From positions 1 through 48,917 of the forward strand of contig JAFIFW010000017.1 in assembly GCA_020831825.1 (NCBI GenBank): DNA of 48,917 nucleotides. Reading direction: 5' to 3'. The position numbers and the translations under genes are program-made. The DNA comes from Methylophaga sp. (GTDB lineage Bacteria > Pseudomonadota > Gammaproteobacteria > Nitrosococcales > Methylophagaceae). Below are positions 8,744-23,205 of this stretch, piece after piece (positions within the stretch are counted from its first letter, which is position 1; each line of letters begins with the position of its first letter). Under the pieces are notes generated by a model. That model did not search any database and was not told where the DNA came from. It saw only the letters and a program-made list of their open reading frames with translations.

Positions 8744-9697
8744 ATGGCTGAGCGTTCTGTTAATTATCTGCAACGTATTCGCCTGACCGCAATGGCCATG
8801 TGTGCTGCTGTGGTGTTGATCATGGCGGCTCTGTGGTTTCCACATGTGGACCGGGATATCAAGGTCGTAGACACATTGTTTGTCCTCGACATCACCGACA
8901 GTATGCTGGTCAAGGATGCTCGGATGGGTCGTGAAACGCTGACTCGCCTCGACTGGAGTCAGGAATTTGTTCGTCAGGCGATGTTGGAGATGCCATGCGG
9001 TTCAAAAGTCTCGCTTGCAGCATTCACGGACTCACGCAGTTTGATTCTGATCAATCCAATCGAAGTCTGCGCCAATTATCATGACCTGATTCAGGTGTTG
9101 CACAAAATTGAGCCACCTATGGCCTGGGCCAAGGCCAGTGAAATTTCCAAGGCCCTGTTTACAGCAATCAACCAAGCCAAAGATATGGATCCTGAGCCGA
9201 GTATCGTATTCATCACAGATGGTCATGAGGCACCACCACTGCATGAAACGCTTTACCCGAAATTTGGCGGCACGCCCGGTGAGGTGAGTGGTGTCCTGAT
9301 AGGGGTAGGCGGTACTGATTTGCAGCCGATACCCAAGAGTAATGAAGACGGGGAGATTATTGGCTATTGGGATGTCAATGAAGTACTTCATGTCGATGTC
9401 TATGCCGCTTTTCGTGGCGATTTGGCCGAGGCCATGGCAAATGTGCAACGCACTGAACATCTTTCATCACAAAAGCATGATCACATGGAGCGGCTCGGCA
9501 TCATGGTCGGCTTTGACTATCTGGATATGCCAACTGCAAATCAGTTGATGCGAACACTGAGAGCACACGCCTCAGCCAGAACACAGCGTGTTGATTATGA
9601 TCCCTATCCAGTCTTTGCCGGATTGGCGTTGTTGCTTTTGCTACTGCTTTACTTGCCTTACGGATTGTTGCTTGGTTTGAGAAAGCGCAAGACATAA
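8744..9697 (+). CDS. mxaL: VWA-domain membrane protein MxaL
   Basis: A 317-residue protein with a membrane helix at about 14-32, a VWA domain with a DxTxS MIDAS (D49-I-T51-D-S53), an FITDGHEAPP strand with the expected Asp, and a C-terminal helix (about 288-312). MxaL is the second VWA protein of the maturation cluster. The ATG at 8744 is preferred over an in-frame GTG at 8720 because a GGGG sequence sits at a suitable distance upstream and the resulting N-terminus runs directly into the helix. No mxaD, mxaE, mxaH or structural mxaFJGI gene follows. Instead there is a fragment resembling the C-terminus of MxaC. Confidence 0.85.
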   Translation: MAERSVNYLQRIRLTAMAMCAAVVLIMAALWFPHVDRDIKVVDTLFVLDITDSMLVKDARMGRETLTRLDWSQEFVRQAMLEMPCGSKVSLAAFTDSRSLILINPIEVCANYHDLIQVLHKIEPPMAWAKASEISKALFTAINQAKDMDPEPSIVFITDGHEAPPLHETLYPKFGGTPGEVSGVLIGVGGTDLQPIPKSNEDGEIIGYWDVNEVLHVDVYAAFRGDLAEAMANVQRTEHLSSQKHDHMERLGIMVGFDYLDMPTANQLMRTLRAHASARTQRVDYDPYPVFAGLALLLLLLLYLPYGLLLGLRKRKT

Positions 9698-9725
9698 AAC
9701 AGGCTCAGAACGTACTTGAGCGAAA

Positions 9726-10082
9726 TTGTTTCGGAACAATCTGCCTTTTGCAATCATCTGGATCTATCTGCACTAAATGACGCTGCATTCCAGTGAACAA
9801 GATAACTTGCCATGGGTGAATATGCTTAAGCATAAACTTGATGAGTTTTTCAAGACACTGAATATTCTTTATCAGGCGTTTAAGGCAGGCTCACCTTCCG
9901 ATTTTGCAGAGGCCATCGATACTATCGACCAACAACACTATCAGAGGGAGATGGTAGATAGAATGCAGCCAAGAAAGTCACTGGCGGACCGATTTCTGCT
10001 GTTTGCCCTGATGTTGGCTGGCTTGCTTGCCGCGATACAGACTTACAGCTGGTGGGGTGCTTATCTGGCCTTACGGTCTTGA
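9726..10082 (+). pseudogene. Remnant of a second mxaC (C-terminal part)
   Basis: The open stretch from the ATG at 9777 encodes 101 residues that align without gaps over about 94 positions to MxaC residues 239-332, with about 47 identities by hand count. Shared blocks include MTL, DNL, EFFK, AGS, DF and the final helix. Resemblance continues upstream of the ATG: the same frame from 9726 reads LFRNNL and then WIYLH, matching LYRQNNL and YWIFLR of MxaC, but a TAA at 9774 interrupts it. The VWA core and MIDAS are missing. It is therefore a decayed partial duplicate or paralogue. The 101-residue piece could still be translated, but it lacks a good ribosome-binding site. Confidence 0.75.
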
Positions 10083-10145
10083 TGATGTTCGCAAGCTGGA
10101 CGGCTTTTGTTATTGTGAGTGTCTGTTTTTTAATAGCTGCTTCAG

Positions 10146-10649
10146 ATGCAATCACCCCAACCTCAACATGAGCGCTGCCTCAAGATTTCAATTGCCGAAC
10201 AGCACTGCTGGTTATGGCAGGACGAAACCTTGTTGTTTGATGCGCCGGTCTCAACCGCACTAAACGGGCCGGGTGAGCAAAAAAACAGTGGTTGCACACC
10301 GCGTGGCCTGCATCAGATACGCGCAAAGATAGGGCATGATTTGCCTGTTAATACGGTCTTTGTCGGACGCCGTCCTACCGGCGAAATATATAGCCCTGAA
10401 CTGGGCCGTAAATTTCCAGACAGAGATTGGATTTTGACCAGAATACTCTGGCTTTCTGGCCTGGAACCGGGCAGAAACCGACTGGCAAATGTTGATACAA
10501 TGCAGCGCTATATCTACATTCATGGCTGTCCGGATGAGTTGCCGATGGGCGTTGCACTGTCACATGGCTGCATCAGGATGCATAACGATGATTTATTGAC
10601 ACTGTTTGAACTGATTCCAGTGGGCACAACAGTTGAGATCACAGCATAA
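10146..10649 (+). CDS. YkuD-domain L,D-transpeptidase / L,D-carboxypeptidase-like protein
   Basis: A 167-residue protein that is essentially one YkuD catalytic domain. The active-site signature is H126-G127 followed by S139-H140-G141-C142-I-R144, with C142 as nucleophile. There is no signal peptide or membrane anchor, so it is probably cytoplasmic, unlike ordinary murein cross-linking L,D-transpeptidases. nagZ, a murein-recycling enzyme, starts 13 bp after its stop. Cytoplasmic YkuD proteins such as Acinetobacter ElsL act as L,D-carboxypeptidases that trim recycled tetrapeptides, and that is the most economical role here. The ATG at 10146 lacks a clear Shine-Dalgarno sequence. Confidence 0.85.
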   Translation: MQSPQPQHERCLKISIAEQHCWLWQDETLLFDAPVSTALNGPGEQKNSGCTPRGLHQIRAKIGHDLPVNTVFVGRRPTGEIYSPELGRKFPDRDWILTRILWLSGLEPGRNRLANVDTMQRYIYIHGCPDELPMGVALSHGCIRMHNDDLLTLFELIPVGTTVEITA

Positions 10650-10662
10650 GGCGAAAAGCGGC

Positions 10663-11712
10663 ATGACATTGGGTCCCCTGATGGTGGATGTGTCCGGTTT
10701 GACACTGACCGACACCGAAAAAGATATTCTTAAACATCCCCTGGTTGGCGGTGTAATTCTATTTAGTCGTAACTATGACTCTCCTGAGCAGATAGCTGCA
10801 CTGACCTCAGAAATTCATGCCTTGAGAACCCCGCACTTGCTGATTGCAGTCGATCATGAAGGCGGCCGGGTACAACGCTTTCGTGAGGGCTTCACTCGAT
10901 TACCGCCTGTGGCTGCTCTGGGGCGCCATTATCACGAACATAAACAACGTGCCTTGCATCAGGCTGAAGTGACCGGCTGGTTGATGGCGGCAGAATTACG
11001 TGCAGTAGGGGTAGATTTCAGTTTCGCGCCGGTACTGGATCTTGATTACGGAGTCAGCGAAGTGATTGGTGATCGTGCCTTTCATCGCGATCCCTTGGCA
11101 GTGACTGAACTGGCTCGTGCCTACATCGGCGGAATGAAACAGGCCTACATGGCGGCGGTCGGTAAGCATTTTCCCGGACACGGTGCTGTTGAGGTTGATT
11201 CGCACCTTGGCCTGCCCGTGGATGATCGACATCTTGAAGATATGCTGCAAGCCGATATGTTGCCTTTCAGTCGTCTGTGTCAGAAGGGGCTGGCCGGTGT
11301 GATGCCGGCGCATATCGTTTACAGGCAGTGTGATTCCTTGCCTGCGGGTTTTTCACCCTATTGGATACAGCAGATCCTGCGTCAGCGGCTGGGCTTTCAG
11401 GGCGCGGTTATCAGTGATGATTTGAGCATGGAAGGTGCTGCTATTATCGGCGACATGACTCAGCGTGCCGAGGCAGCCTTGTCTGCTGGTTGTGACTTGG
11501 TGCTGCTTTGCAATAACCCACAGCAGGTTGAAACGGTTCTTGATACACTCAAATGCGAAGCCGACCCGTTGCGACATGCACGACTGGTCAGGTTGCATGG
11601 TCGGCACACCATGGATCTGCAAACCTTGTTTGCCACACAGCAATGGAAGCAGGCGGTGAATCTGATTGCAGATTATGCCCCTGATACCGATCGTCAGATG
11701 GATCTTGCCTGA
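10663..11712 (+). CDS. nagZ: Beta-N-acetylhexosaminidase (NagZ)
   Basis: A cytoplasmic glycoside hydrolase family 3 enzyme that removes GlcNAc from anhydro-muropeptides during peptidoglycan recycling. The 349 residues match the family. KHFPGHG is at 168-174, followed by the catalytic loop with D179 and H181 in VDSH, and the nucleophile region SDDLSMEGA is at about 251-259. A substrate-binding DHEGGRVQRF block lies at about 64-73. The ATG at 10663 is chosen because a TTG 30 bp earlier lies inside the preceding gene and adds no conserved sequence. It probably forms a unit with the YkuD gene upstream. AmpD, the next step in the same pathway, is encoded separately at 28584. Confidence 0.96.
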   Translation: MTLGPLMVDVSGLTLTDTEKDILKHPLVGGVILFSRNYDSPEQIAALTSEIHALRTPHLLIAVDHEGGRVQRFREGFTRLPPVAALGRHYHEHKQRALHQAEVTGWLMAAELRAVGVDFSFAPVLDLDYGVSEVIGDRAFHRDPLAVTELARAYIGGMKQAYMAAVGKHFPGHGAVEVDSHLGLPVDDRHLEDMLQADMLPFSRLCQKGLAGVMPAHIVYRQCDSLPAGFSPYWIQQILRQRLGFQGAVISDDLSMEGAAIIGDMTQRAEAALSAGCDLVLLCNNPQQVETVLDTLKCEADPLRHARLVRLHGRHTMDLQTLFATQQWKQAVNLIADYAPDTDRQMDLA

Positions 11713-11776
11713 ACAGACTGTTGGCTGCCCGAGACAGCAAGAACCTCCCGCCATTAAGTCCAGAATTTGAGAATAC

Positions 11777-14700
11777 ATGTCAGCACAGTTTGTACATTTG
11801 CATTTGCACACCGATTATTCGCTTGTTGATGGCCTGGTCAGAGTCAAGCCGCTCGCCTCATCGGTGGCCAAGGCTGGCATGCCTGCCATTGCCATCACGG
11901 ATCAACATAATTTGTTTGCCGCCGTCAAACTCTACAATGCTGCGCTTCAAGCCGGGATCAAGCCGATACTTGGTGCCGATGTCAGACTGATTGATCCCGC
12001 TGATAACAAACGGCAATGCCGATTTGTGCTGTTATGCATGAATATGCAGGGTTATCATAACCTGTCGAAGTTGCTGTCACGCGCCTATATCGAAGGTCAG
12101 CATCTCGGGGTTCCCATGCTGGAGCACAGCTGGCTGGCCGGACATACGGATGGCTTGATTTGCTTGTCAGGCGGGCGAGAAGGCGTGTTAGCCAGAGACT
12201 TGCTCAATCAACGTCAGGATGAAGCACTCGCTGCCTTGCCGTACTGGCAGGGCTTGTTCCCGGGCAGATTCTATCTTGAGCTGATTCGCACGGGCAGAGA
12301 AGATGAAGAACGCTTTATTCAGGTGGCTTTGACCTTGGCGGCTGAGGCCGACTTGCCGGTGGTGGCTACCAACGATGTTCGATTTCTGACGCCGGATCAG
12401 TTTGAGGCACATGAAGCCAAAGTGTGTATTCATGATGGTCGTCAACTTGATGATCCGCGCCGTCCCAGATTGTATTCAGAGCAACAATATCTGCGTAGCG
12501 CCGAAGAGATGGTTCGGCTGTTTCACGATATTCCGGAAGCCATTACCAACACTGTCGAAATCGCCAAGCGTTGCAATTTGCAACTGACACTGGGTGAACA
12601 TTTCCTGCCTGATTTCCCGGTGCCGGAAGGCATGACCATTGAACAGTTTTTCTCGGAAGAGTCGTTCAAGGGGTTAGCCAAGCGGCTTGAGGTACTTTAC
12701 CCAGATGAGGCCGAGCGTGAAGCGCAACGTGAAACTTATCAGTCACGATTGCAGATCGAACTTGACGTTATCAACAGCATGGGATTTCCCGGTTACTTTT
12801 TGATCGTTGCTGACTTCATTCGCTGGGCCAAAGCCAATGATGTGCCCGTAGGGCCGGGACGGGGTTCTGGTGCCGGTTCTCTGGTGGCCTACGCGCTTGA
12901 AATTACCGATCTCGACCCGCTGGCTTATGACTTGCTGTTTGAACGATTTCTGAATCCAGAGCGGGTATCACTGCCTGACTTTGACGTTGATTTTTGTATG
13001 GATGGCCGGGATCGAGTGATCGATTATGTATCACAGCATTATGGCCGTGATCATGTGTCCCAAATCATCACCTACGGCACCATGGCAGCCAAGGCGGTAT
13101 TGCGCGATGTCGGTCGGGTATTGGGGCATCCTTATGGCTTTGTTGACCAGTTGGCAAAACTGGTGCCTTTTGAGTTGAAGATGACGCTGACCAAAGCCAT
13201 GGAGCAAGAGCCTCAACTCAAAGAGCGTTATCAACAGGAAGAAGAGGTCAAAACCCTTATCGATCTGGCCTTGCAGCTGGAAGGTCTGACTCGAAATGTT
13301 GGTAAACATGCCGGCGGGGTGGTGATTGCACCCAAGGCACTTACCGAATATACACCGCTGTATTGCGAGCACAATGGTGCCGGTCTGGTCTCACAATATG
13401 ACAAGGATGATGTTGAAAGTGTCGGGCTGGTCAAATTCGACTTTCTTGGTCTGAAAACACTGACCGTCATCGATTGGGCGGTCAACAATGTCAAGGCAAT
13501 GCTGCCAGAAGCGGAAGCGGCCAAAATTGACATTACCAATCTGCCACTGGATGACAAGGCCAGTTACGATTTGCTCAAACGTTGCGAAACCACCGCGGTA
13601 TTCCAGCTTGAATCGCGTGGTATGAAGGAGCTCATCAAGCGGCTGCAACCGGATACCTTCGAAGATATCATCGCTTTGGTTGCTTTGTTCCGTCCCGGGC
13701 CTTTGCAATCGGGCATGGTCGATGACTTTGTCAACCGTAAACATGGCCGGGCCAGAGTTGATTATCCGCATCCAGATCTAGAGCCAGTGCTCAAACCCAC
13801 CTATGGTGTGATTGTCTACCAGGAACAGGTCATGCAAATCGCCCAGATCCTGGCAGGTTACAGTCTGGGTGGCGCGGATATGTTGCGCCGGGCCATGGGC
13901 AAGAAAAAACCGGAAGAAATGGCTAAACAACGGCAAATCTTCCTGGAGGGTGCCCAAAACCGCGGCATCGAGGAAACTATCGCTGGCCCCATTTTTGATT
14001 TGATGGAAAAGTTTGCCGAGTATGGTTTCAATAAATCTCACTCGGCCGCTTATGCACTGGTGGCCTATCAGACCGCGTGGTTAAAAGCGCATTACCCAGC
14101 CGCCTTTATGGCGGCAGTATTGTCGGCCGATATGGACAATACCGACAAGGTGGTCAGTTTGATTGACGAATGCAGAGACATGAATCTGAAGGTTCTGCCG
14201 CCAGACGTTAATCACAGCAAAATCAAGTTTACCGTTGAGGATGAAACAACCATCCGTTATGGGCTTGGCGCCATCAAAGGTGTCGGTGAAGCAGCGCTGG
14301 CGGGCATTGTCGCTGAACGACAGTCTGGCGAACCTTTCAAGTCATTATTTGACTTCTGTCGCCGGGTTGAATTGAAAAAAATCAACCGCCGGGTGATGGA
14401 GTCGCTAGTGAAATCCGGAGCATTTGATTCACTGGGCGGACATCGGGCAAGTCTGGAAGCCAGTCTGGCTCATGCCATACAGATAGCCGATCAGCATCGT
14501 CGTGATCTGGACAGTGGACAAAATGATTTGTTTGGACTGCCGGGTGCTGTTGAGCAAGCGACAGCAAGCCCTGGGGAAACCCTGCAACAGGTGCCGGAAT
14601 GGCCAGAAGATCAGCTCTTGCAGGCAGAAAAGGAAACACTGGGACTGTATCTGAGTGGTCATCCGATTGATCGTTATGTTCAGGAATTGAGTCGATTTAT

Positions 14701-15274
14701 TCCAAAAAGAATTAACGAGCTGGATGCGCCGGAAGCAAAAGGTTATCAACGTAATGAGATCCCGGTACGCACCGCTGGACTGATTGTCGCAATACGCACC
14801 ATGAAATCCAAAAACGGTAGTCGCATGGCCTTCATCACATTGGATGATCAAACGGCACGACTTGAAGTACGCGTATTTTCAGAGGTTTATGAGCAGCATC
14901 AAGCCTTATTGCAACCTGATAAGCTGGTGGTGATCCAAGGCAAAGTCGGTCAGGATAATTTTACTGGCGGACTCGCGGCCACCGCCGAGGCGGTGTATGG
15001 TCTTGATAAGGCGCGTGAATTGTTCGGCACTGCGCTTCAGATACAGGTCGAGCAACAAGATGATGATGTGCAGTGGCTGGGGCAGCTGGAACAGACCTTG
15101 ATGCCTTTCAAAGGGGGCATGTTGTCGGTAGAGTTGAAATATGCTAATTCAGAGGCATCAGCACTGCTGGCTTTTGGAGAAGACTGGAAAATTGCGCCGA
15201 CGGACAGTCTGTTGACGCAATTGGCAAACTTGCCGGTGACGCGCGCTGTTACAATCCGGTATGCCGAAGCATGA
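11777..15274 (+). CDS. dnaE: DNA polymerase III alpha subunit
   Basis: The catalytic subunit of the replicative DNA polymerase. At 1165 residues it is close to the E. coli length. An N-terminal PHP domain starts at once with a His-rich motif (H7, H9, H11, then TDYSLVDG). The polymerase catalytic aspartates are D401 and D403 in PDFDVDFC, and D555 in KFDFLGLKT, the same numbers as in E. coli. Helix-hairpin-helix and OB-fold regions (the latter from about 990) follow. The reading frame is intact throughout. It starts 64 bp after nagZ, and no strong ribosome-binding site is visible before the ATG. Confidence 0.98.
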   Translation: MSAQFVHLHLHTDYSLVDGLVRVKPLASSVAKAGMPAIAITDQHNLFAAVKLYNAALQAGIKPILGADVRLIDPADNKRQCRFVLLCMNMQGYHNLSKLLSRAYIEGQHLGVPMLEHSWLAGHTDGLICLSGGREGVLARDLLNQRQDEALAALPYWQGLFPGRFYLELIRTGREDEERFIQVALTLAAEADLPVVATNDVRFLTPDQFEAHEAKVCIHDGRQLDDPRRPRLYSEQQYLRSAEEMVRLFHDIPEAITNTVEIAKRCNLQLTLGEHFLPDFPVPEGMTIEQFFSEESFKGLAKRLEVLYPDEAEREAQRETYQSRLQIELDVINSMGFPGYFLIVADFIRWAKANDVPVGPGRGSGAGSLVAYALEITDLDPLAYDLLFERFLNPERVSLPDFDVDFCMDGRDRVIDYVSQHYGRDHVSQIITYGTMAAKAVLRDVGRVLGHPYGFVDQLAKLVPFELKMTLTKAMEQEPQLKERYQQEEEVKTLIDLALQLEGLTRNVGKHAGGVVIAPKALTEYTPLYCEHNGAGLVSQYDKDDVESVGLVKFDFLGLKTLTVIDWAVNNVKAMLPEAEAAKIDITNLPLDDKASYDLLKRCETTAVFQLESRGMKELIKRLQPDTFEDIIALVALFRPGPLQSGMVDDFVNRKHGRARVDYPHPDLEPVLKPTYGVIVYQEQVMQIAQILAGYSLGGADMLRRAMGKKKPEEMAKQRQIFLEGAQNRGIEETIAGPIFDLMEKFAEYGFNKSHSAAYALVAYQTAWLKAHYPAAFMAAVLSADMDNTDKVVSLIDECRDMNLKVLPPDVNHSKIKFTVEDETTIRYGLGAIKGVGEAALAGIVAERQSGEPFKSLFDFCRRVELKKINRRVMESLVKSGAFDSLGGHRASLEASLAHAIQIADQHRRDLDSGQNDLFGLPGAVEQATASPGETLQQVPEWPEDQLLQAEKETLGLYLSGHPIDRYVQELSRFIPKRINELDAPEAKGYQRNEIPVRTAGLIVAIRTMKSKNGSRMAFITLDDQTARLEVRVFSEVYEQHQALLQPDKLVVIQGKVGQDNFTGGLAATAEAVYGLDKARELFGTALQIQVEQQDDDVQWLGQLEQTLMPFKGGMLSVELKYANSEASALLAFGEDWKIAPTDSLLTQLANLPVTRAVTIRYAEA

Positions 15275-15359
15275 CATGACTGACAAGCGATTTTAATAGC
15301 AGCTCGGCATCGCTCTGATGATCGGCGTTTACAACGGGTACTGCGGAGAACTGAACTCG

Positions 15360-16460
15360 ATGGACATGAAACCTTATCTGAAATTGATGGCCGAAAAAGA
15401 GGCTTCGGATCTGTTTTTCTGCACCGGCACCGAACCGCAATTAAAAATCCAGGGCGTGATTCGCCCGATAGGCAATAAAAAGATGTTGCCCGGCGAAGTG
15501 GAACAACTGGCAAATGCGCTGATGAACGAGCAACAGCGTGCTGAATTTCAGAGCGTTATGGAAATGAACTTTGCAGTACCGCTCAAGGATGTCGGGCGAT
15601 TCAGGGTAAATGTGTTTCGTCAACGCGGTGAAGTTTCAATCGTCATCCGTTATATCAAGAGCAAAATTCCAAAATTCGAAGAAATGAATCTGCCAGATGT
15701 ACTTGGCAATATCATTATCGAAAAACGGGGTTTGATTCTGGTGGTGGGTTCTACCGGCAGTGGTAAATCAACTACGCTGGCCGCCATGATTGGCCATCGC
15801 AATCAGACCACCAACTCGCATATTCTGACCATTGAAGATCCTCTGGAGTTTGTCCATGCGCATGCTCGTTCAATTGTGCAACAACGAGAAGTCGGTATTG
15901 ATACCTTATCCTATGAAAATGCACTGAAAAATGCTTTGCGTGAAGCACCAGATGTCATTTTGATTGGCGAGATTCGTGATATGGAAACCATGAAGCATGC
16001 CATCAATTATGCGGAAACCGGTCACCTCTGTCTGGCGACACTACACGCGAATAATGCAAATCAGGCATTGGATCGTATTCTTAACTTCTTCCCTGAAGCC
16101 ATACACCGGCAGTTGTTGATGGACTTGTCATTAAATTTGCGCGCGATTGTCTCCCAACGTTTGCTACCCAGCAAACAGGGTGGTCTGGTGCCTGCGGTAG
16201 AGGTGATGCTGTCAACGCCATTTATTGCAGAACTCATCAGCAAAGGCGACATTGCTGGTATCAAGGAAGCCATGAAAGACAGTAGTGCTCCGAGCACAAT
16301 CACATTCGATCAGGCACTGCTTAAACTGTTCTATGACGGCAAGATCAGCATGGAAGAGGCACTGCAGAATGCTGATTCGAAGAATGATGTCAGTCTCGAA
16401 ATTCGTATGAACAGTAGCCACGACGATGCGGATGGTCACAGCGAATTGATAATGAACTAA
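15360..16460 (+). CDS. pilU: Type IV pilus retraction ATPase PilU
   Basis: A hexameric secretion-family ATPase of 366 residues that assists PilT in retracting type IV pili at the cytoplasmic face of the membrane. Walker A GSTGSGKSTT lies near 130-139, the Asp box near TIEDPLEF, Walker B near ILIGEIRD, and the His box near LATLHANN. The C-terminus is longer than that of PilT and hydrophilic, as in PilU. The ATG at 15360 is preferred over an upstream ATG at 15318 because GGAGAA lies ahead of it and it gives the usual MDMKPYLKLM start. pilT and other pilus genes are not in the window. Confidence 0.92.
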   Translation: MDMKPYLKLMAEKEASDLFFCTGTEPQLKIQGVIRPIGNKKMLPGEVEQLANALMNEQQRAEFQSVMEMNFAVPLKDVGRFRVNVFRQRGEVSIVIRYIKSKIPKFEEMNLPDVLGNIIIEKRGLILVVGSTGSGKSTTLAAMIGHRNQTTNSHILTIEDPLEFVHAHARSIVQQREVGIDTLSYENALKNALREAPDVILIGEIRDMETMKHAINYAETGHLCLATLHANNANQALDRILNFFPEAIHRQLLMDLSLNLRAIVSQRLLPSKQGGLVPAVEVMLSTPFIAELISKGDIAGIKEAMKDSSAPSTITFDQALLKLFYDGKISMEEALQNADSKNDVSLEIRMNSSHDDADGHSELIMN

Positions 16461-16532
16461 GGCCAACAACCTTGAACTAAATGGTTGTAGGCGACCTGCA
16501 TAAAGTCAATACACTGCTCCATTTGTGTCCGG

Positions 16533-16587
16533 TCGGACGCAAAAATAGTCGCCAGCAGTAACGGCGATGACAGCTCAACCTTCCCTA
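16533..16587. repeat. Diverged relic of the TA-flanked element found at 36202-36466
   Basis: This stretch resembles the right end of the element at 36.2-36.5 kb. Both share the block CAAAAATAG, then CGCCAGCAGT, then GATGA..AG.TCAAC and a terminal CC followed by TA. About 38 of 46 positions match by hand alignment. The left end is not recognisable, so this is a truncated or decayed copy. It lies between pilU and accA, directly upstream of the likely accA -10 hexamer. Confidence 0.6.
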
Positions 16588-16594
16588 GAGCGTG

Positions 16595-16600
16595 TATAAT
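16595..16600 (+). promoter_or_regulatory. Probable accA promoter -10 hexamer
   Basis: A perfect TATAAT, preceded by TG, lies 31 bp before the accA ATG. No good -35 hexamer is found 16-18 bp upstream, where the element relic ends. The promoter would therefore depend on an upstream TG or on sequence supplied by the relic. Confidence 0.5.
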
Positions 16601-16630
16601 CGAAAAATTTGAATCCGGGATTATTGGACG

Positions 16631-17587
16631 ATGCAATTACACTTCCTTGACTACGAGCAACCTATTGCAGAGCTTGAAGCCAAAATCGACGAATTGCGTT
16701 ACATGAGTAACGACAGTGACTTGAATATCACCGAGGAAATTCAGAAATTAAAGGAAAAAAGTGAATCGCTGACGCGTTCAATTTTTGCTTCTTTGACGCC
16801 ATGGCAAGTCACGCAAATGGCTCGCCATCCGTCACGCCCATACACGCTGGATTATGTGCAGCGTTTGCTGACTGACTTTGAAGAGCTGCATGGCGACAGA
16901 ACCTATGCTGACGACAAAGCACTGGTCTGTGGCATCGGCCGCCTCGATGGCCAGCCAGTCGCTGTGATTGGACATCAAAAAGGTCGCGATACCAAAGAAA
17001 AAGTGTTGCGTAATTTTGGCATGCCCCGTCCTGAAGGCTATCGCAAAGCATTAAGAATCATGAAGCTAGCCGAGCGTTTTTCAATGCCGATATTAACGTT
17101 CATTGATACGCCGGGTGCCTATCCTGGGATTGGTGCCGAAGAGCGTGGTCAAAGTGAAGCCATTGCCCGTAACCTGTTTGAAATGGCCAGTCTGAAAACA
17201 CCTATTATCAGCACTATCATTGGTGAAGGTGGCTCTGGTGGTGCTTTGGCAGTGGGTGTCGCTGATCATCTGATGATGCTTGAATATGGCATCTACTCGG
17301 TGATTTCTCCCGAAGGTTGTGCCTCAATCCTTTGGAAAAGTGCCGAAAAAGCGCCTGATGCGGCAGCCACGCTGGGGGTTACCTCTAGCAGACTCATGGA
17401 ACTGGGGCTGGTAGATGAAGTGCTGCCAGAACCGCTGGGTGGCGCACATCGAAACCTTGATGACATGGCCAAACGCCTGAAACTGTCCATCAATAAACAA
17501 CTCAAACAGTTGTCTGCCATTTCTAGCGAAGAACTTGTTCGCCGGCGTCAAAAACGACTGCTTGAGTATGGTGAGTTTGAAGGCTGA
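16631..17587 (+). CDS. accA: Acetyl-CoA carboxylase carboxyltransferase subunit alpha
   Basis: This subunit forms the carboxyltransferase (with AccD) that moves a carboxyl group from biotin to acetyl-CoA in the first committed step of fatty acid synthesis. The 318 residues match the family length. An N-terminal helical region is followed by [11 protein letters not shown], the crotonase-like core with [20 protein letters not shown], and [10 protein letters not shown] at the oxyanion/CoA site. It is followed 7 bp later by tilS, probably in the same transcript. Confidence 0.98.
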   Translation: MQLHFLDYEQPIAELEAKIDELRYMSNDSDLNITEEIQKLKEKSESLTRSIFASLTPWQVTQMARHPSRPYTLDYVQRLLTDFEELHGDRTYADDKALVCGIGRLDGQPVAVIGHQKGRDTKEKVLRNFGMPRPEGYRKALRIMKLAERFSMPILTFIDTPGAYPGIGAEERGQSEAIARNLFEMASLKTPIISTIIGEGGSGGALAVGVADHLMMLEYGIYSVISPEGCASILWKSAEKAPDAAATLGVTSSRLMELGLVDEVLPEPLGGAHRNLDDMAKRLKLSINKQLKQLSAISSEELVRRRQKRLLEYGEFEG

Positions 17588-17594
17588 TTAAGCC

Positions 17595-22891
<5,297 letters not shown>

Positions 22892-22908
22892 AGCAGTTCG
22901 AGTCTGAA

Positions 22909-23205
22909 ATGTTCGGCATCAAGCCCGTCATGCTGATACTGCTGGTGATTTTGCTGTTACTGCAATATCGATTGTGGTTGAGTCATGACGGGTTGCCGTC
23001 ATTGCTGCGTTTACATCATGCCGTTGAAAATCAGCGACTTGATAATGCCCGGCTTGAGGAGCGCAATGAAGTACTTGCTGCTGAAGTACAGGATCTGAAA
23101 AGTGGCCTTGAAGCGCTTGAAGAACGTGCACGCAGTGAGTTGGGCATGATCAAGCCCAGTGAGACATTCTTCCACATTATCGAAGATTCAGACGATGCCC
23201 AGTGA
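22909..23205 (+). CDS. ftsB: Cell division protein FtsB
   Basis: A bitopic inner-membrane protein that links FtsL and FtsQ in the divisome. The 98 residues comprise a short cytoplasmic start, one membrane helix at about 7-22, and a periplasmic coiled coil (about 36-75) ending in the ARSELGMIKPSETFF segment typical of FtsB. Position between eno and ispD is the normal gammaproteobacterial arrangement. It overlaps ispD by 11 bp. Confidence 0.95.
   Translation: MFGIKPVMLILLVILLLLQYRLWLSHDGLPSLLRLHHAVENQRLDNARLEERNEVLAAEVQDLKSGLEALEERARSELGMIKPSETFFHIIEDSDDAQ

Noticed and set aside
4363..9697. Generic MoxR/Bat aerotolerance operon
   Set aside because: The exact order MoxR, DUF58, MxaA-like, VWA, MxaK-like, VWA with the matching sizes fits mxaRSACKL better than a batABCDE operon.
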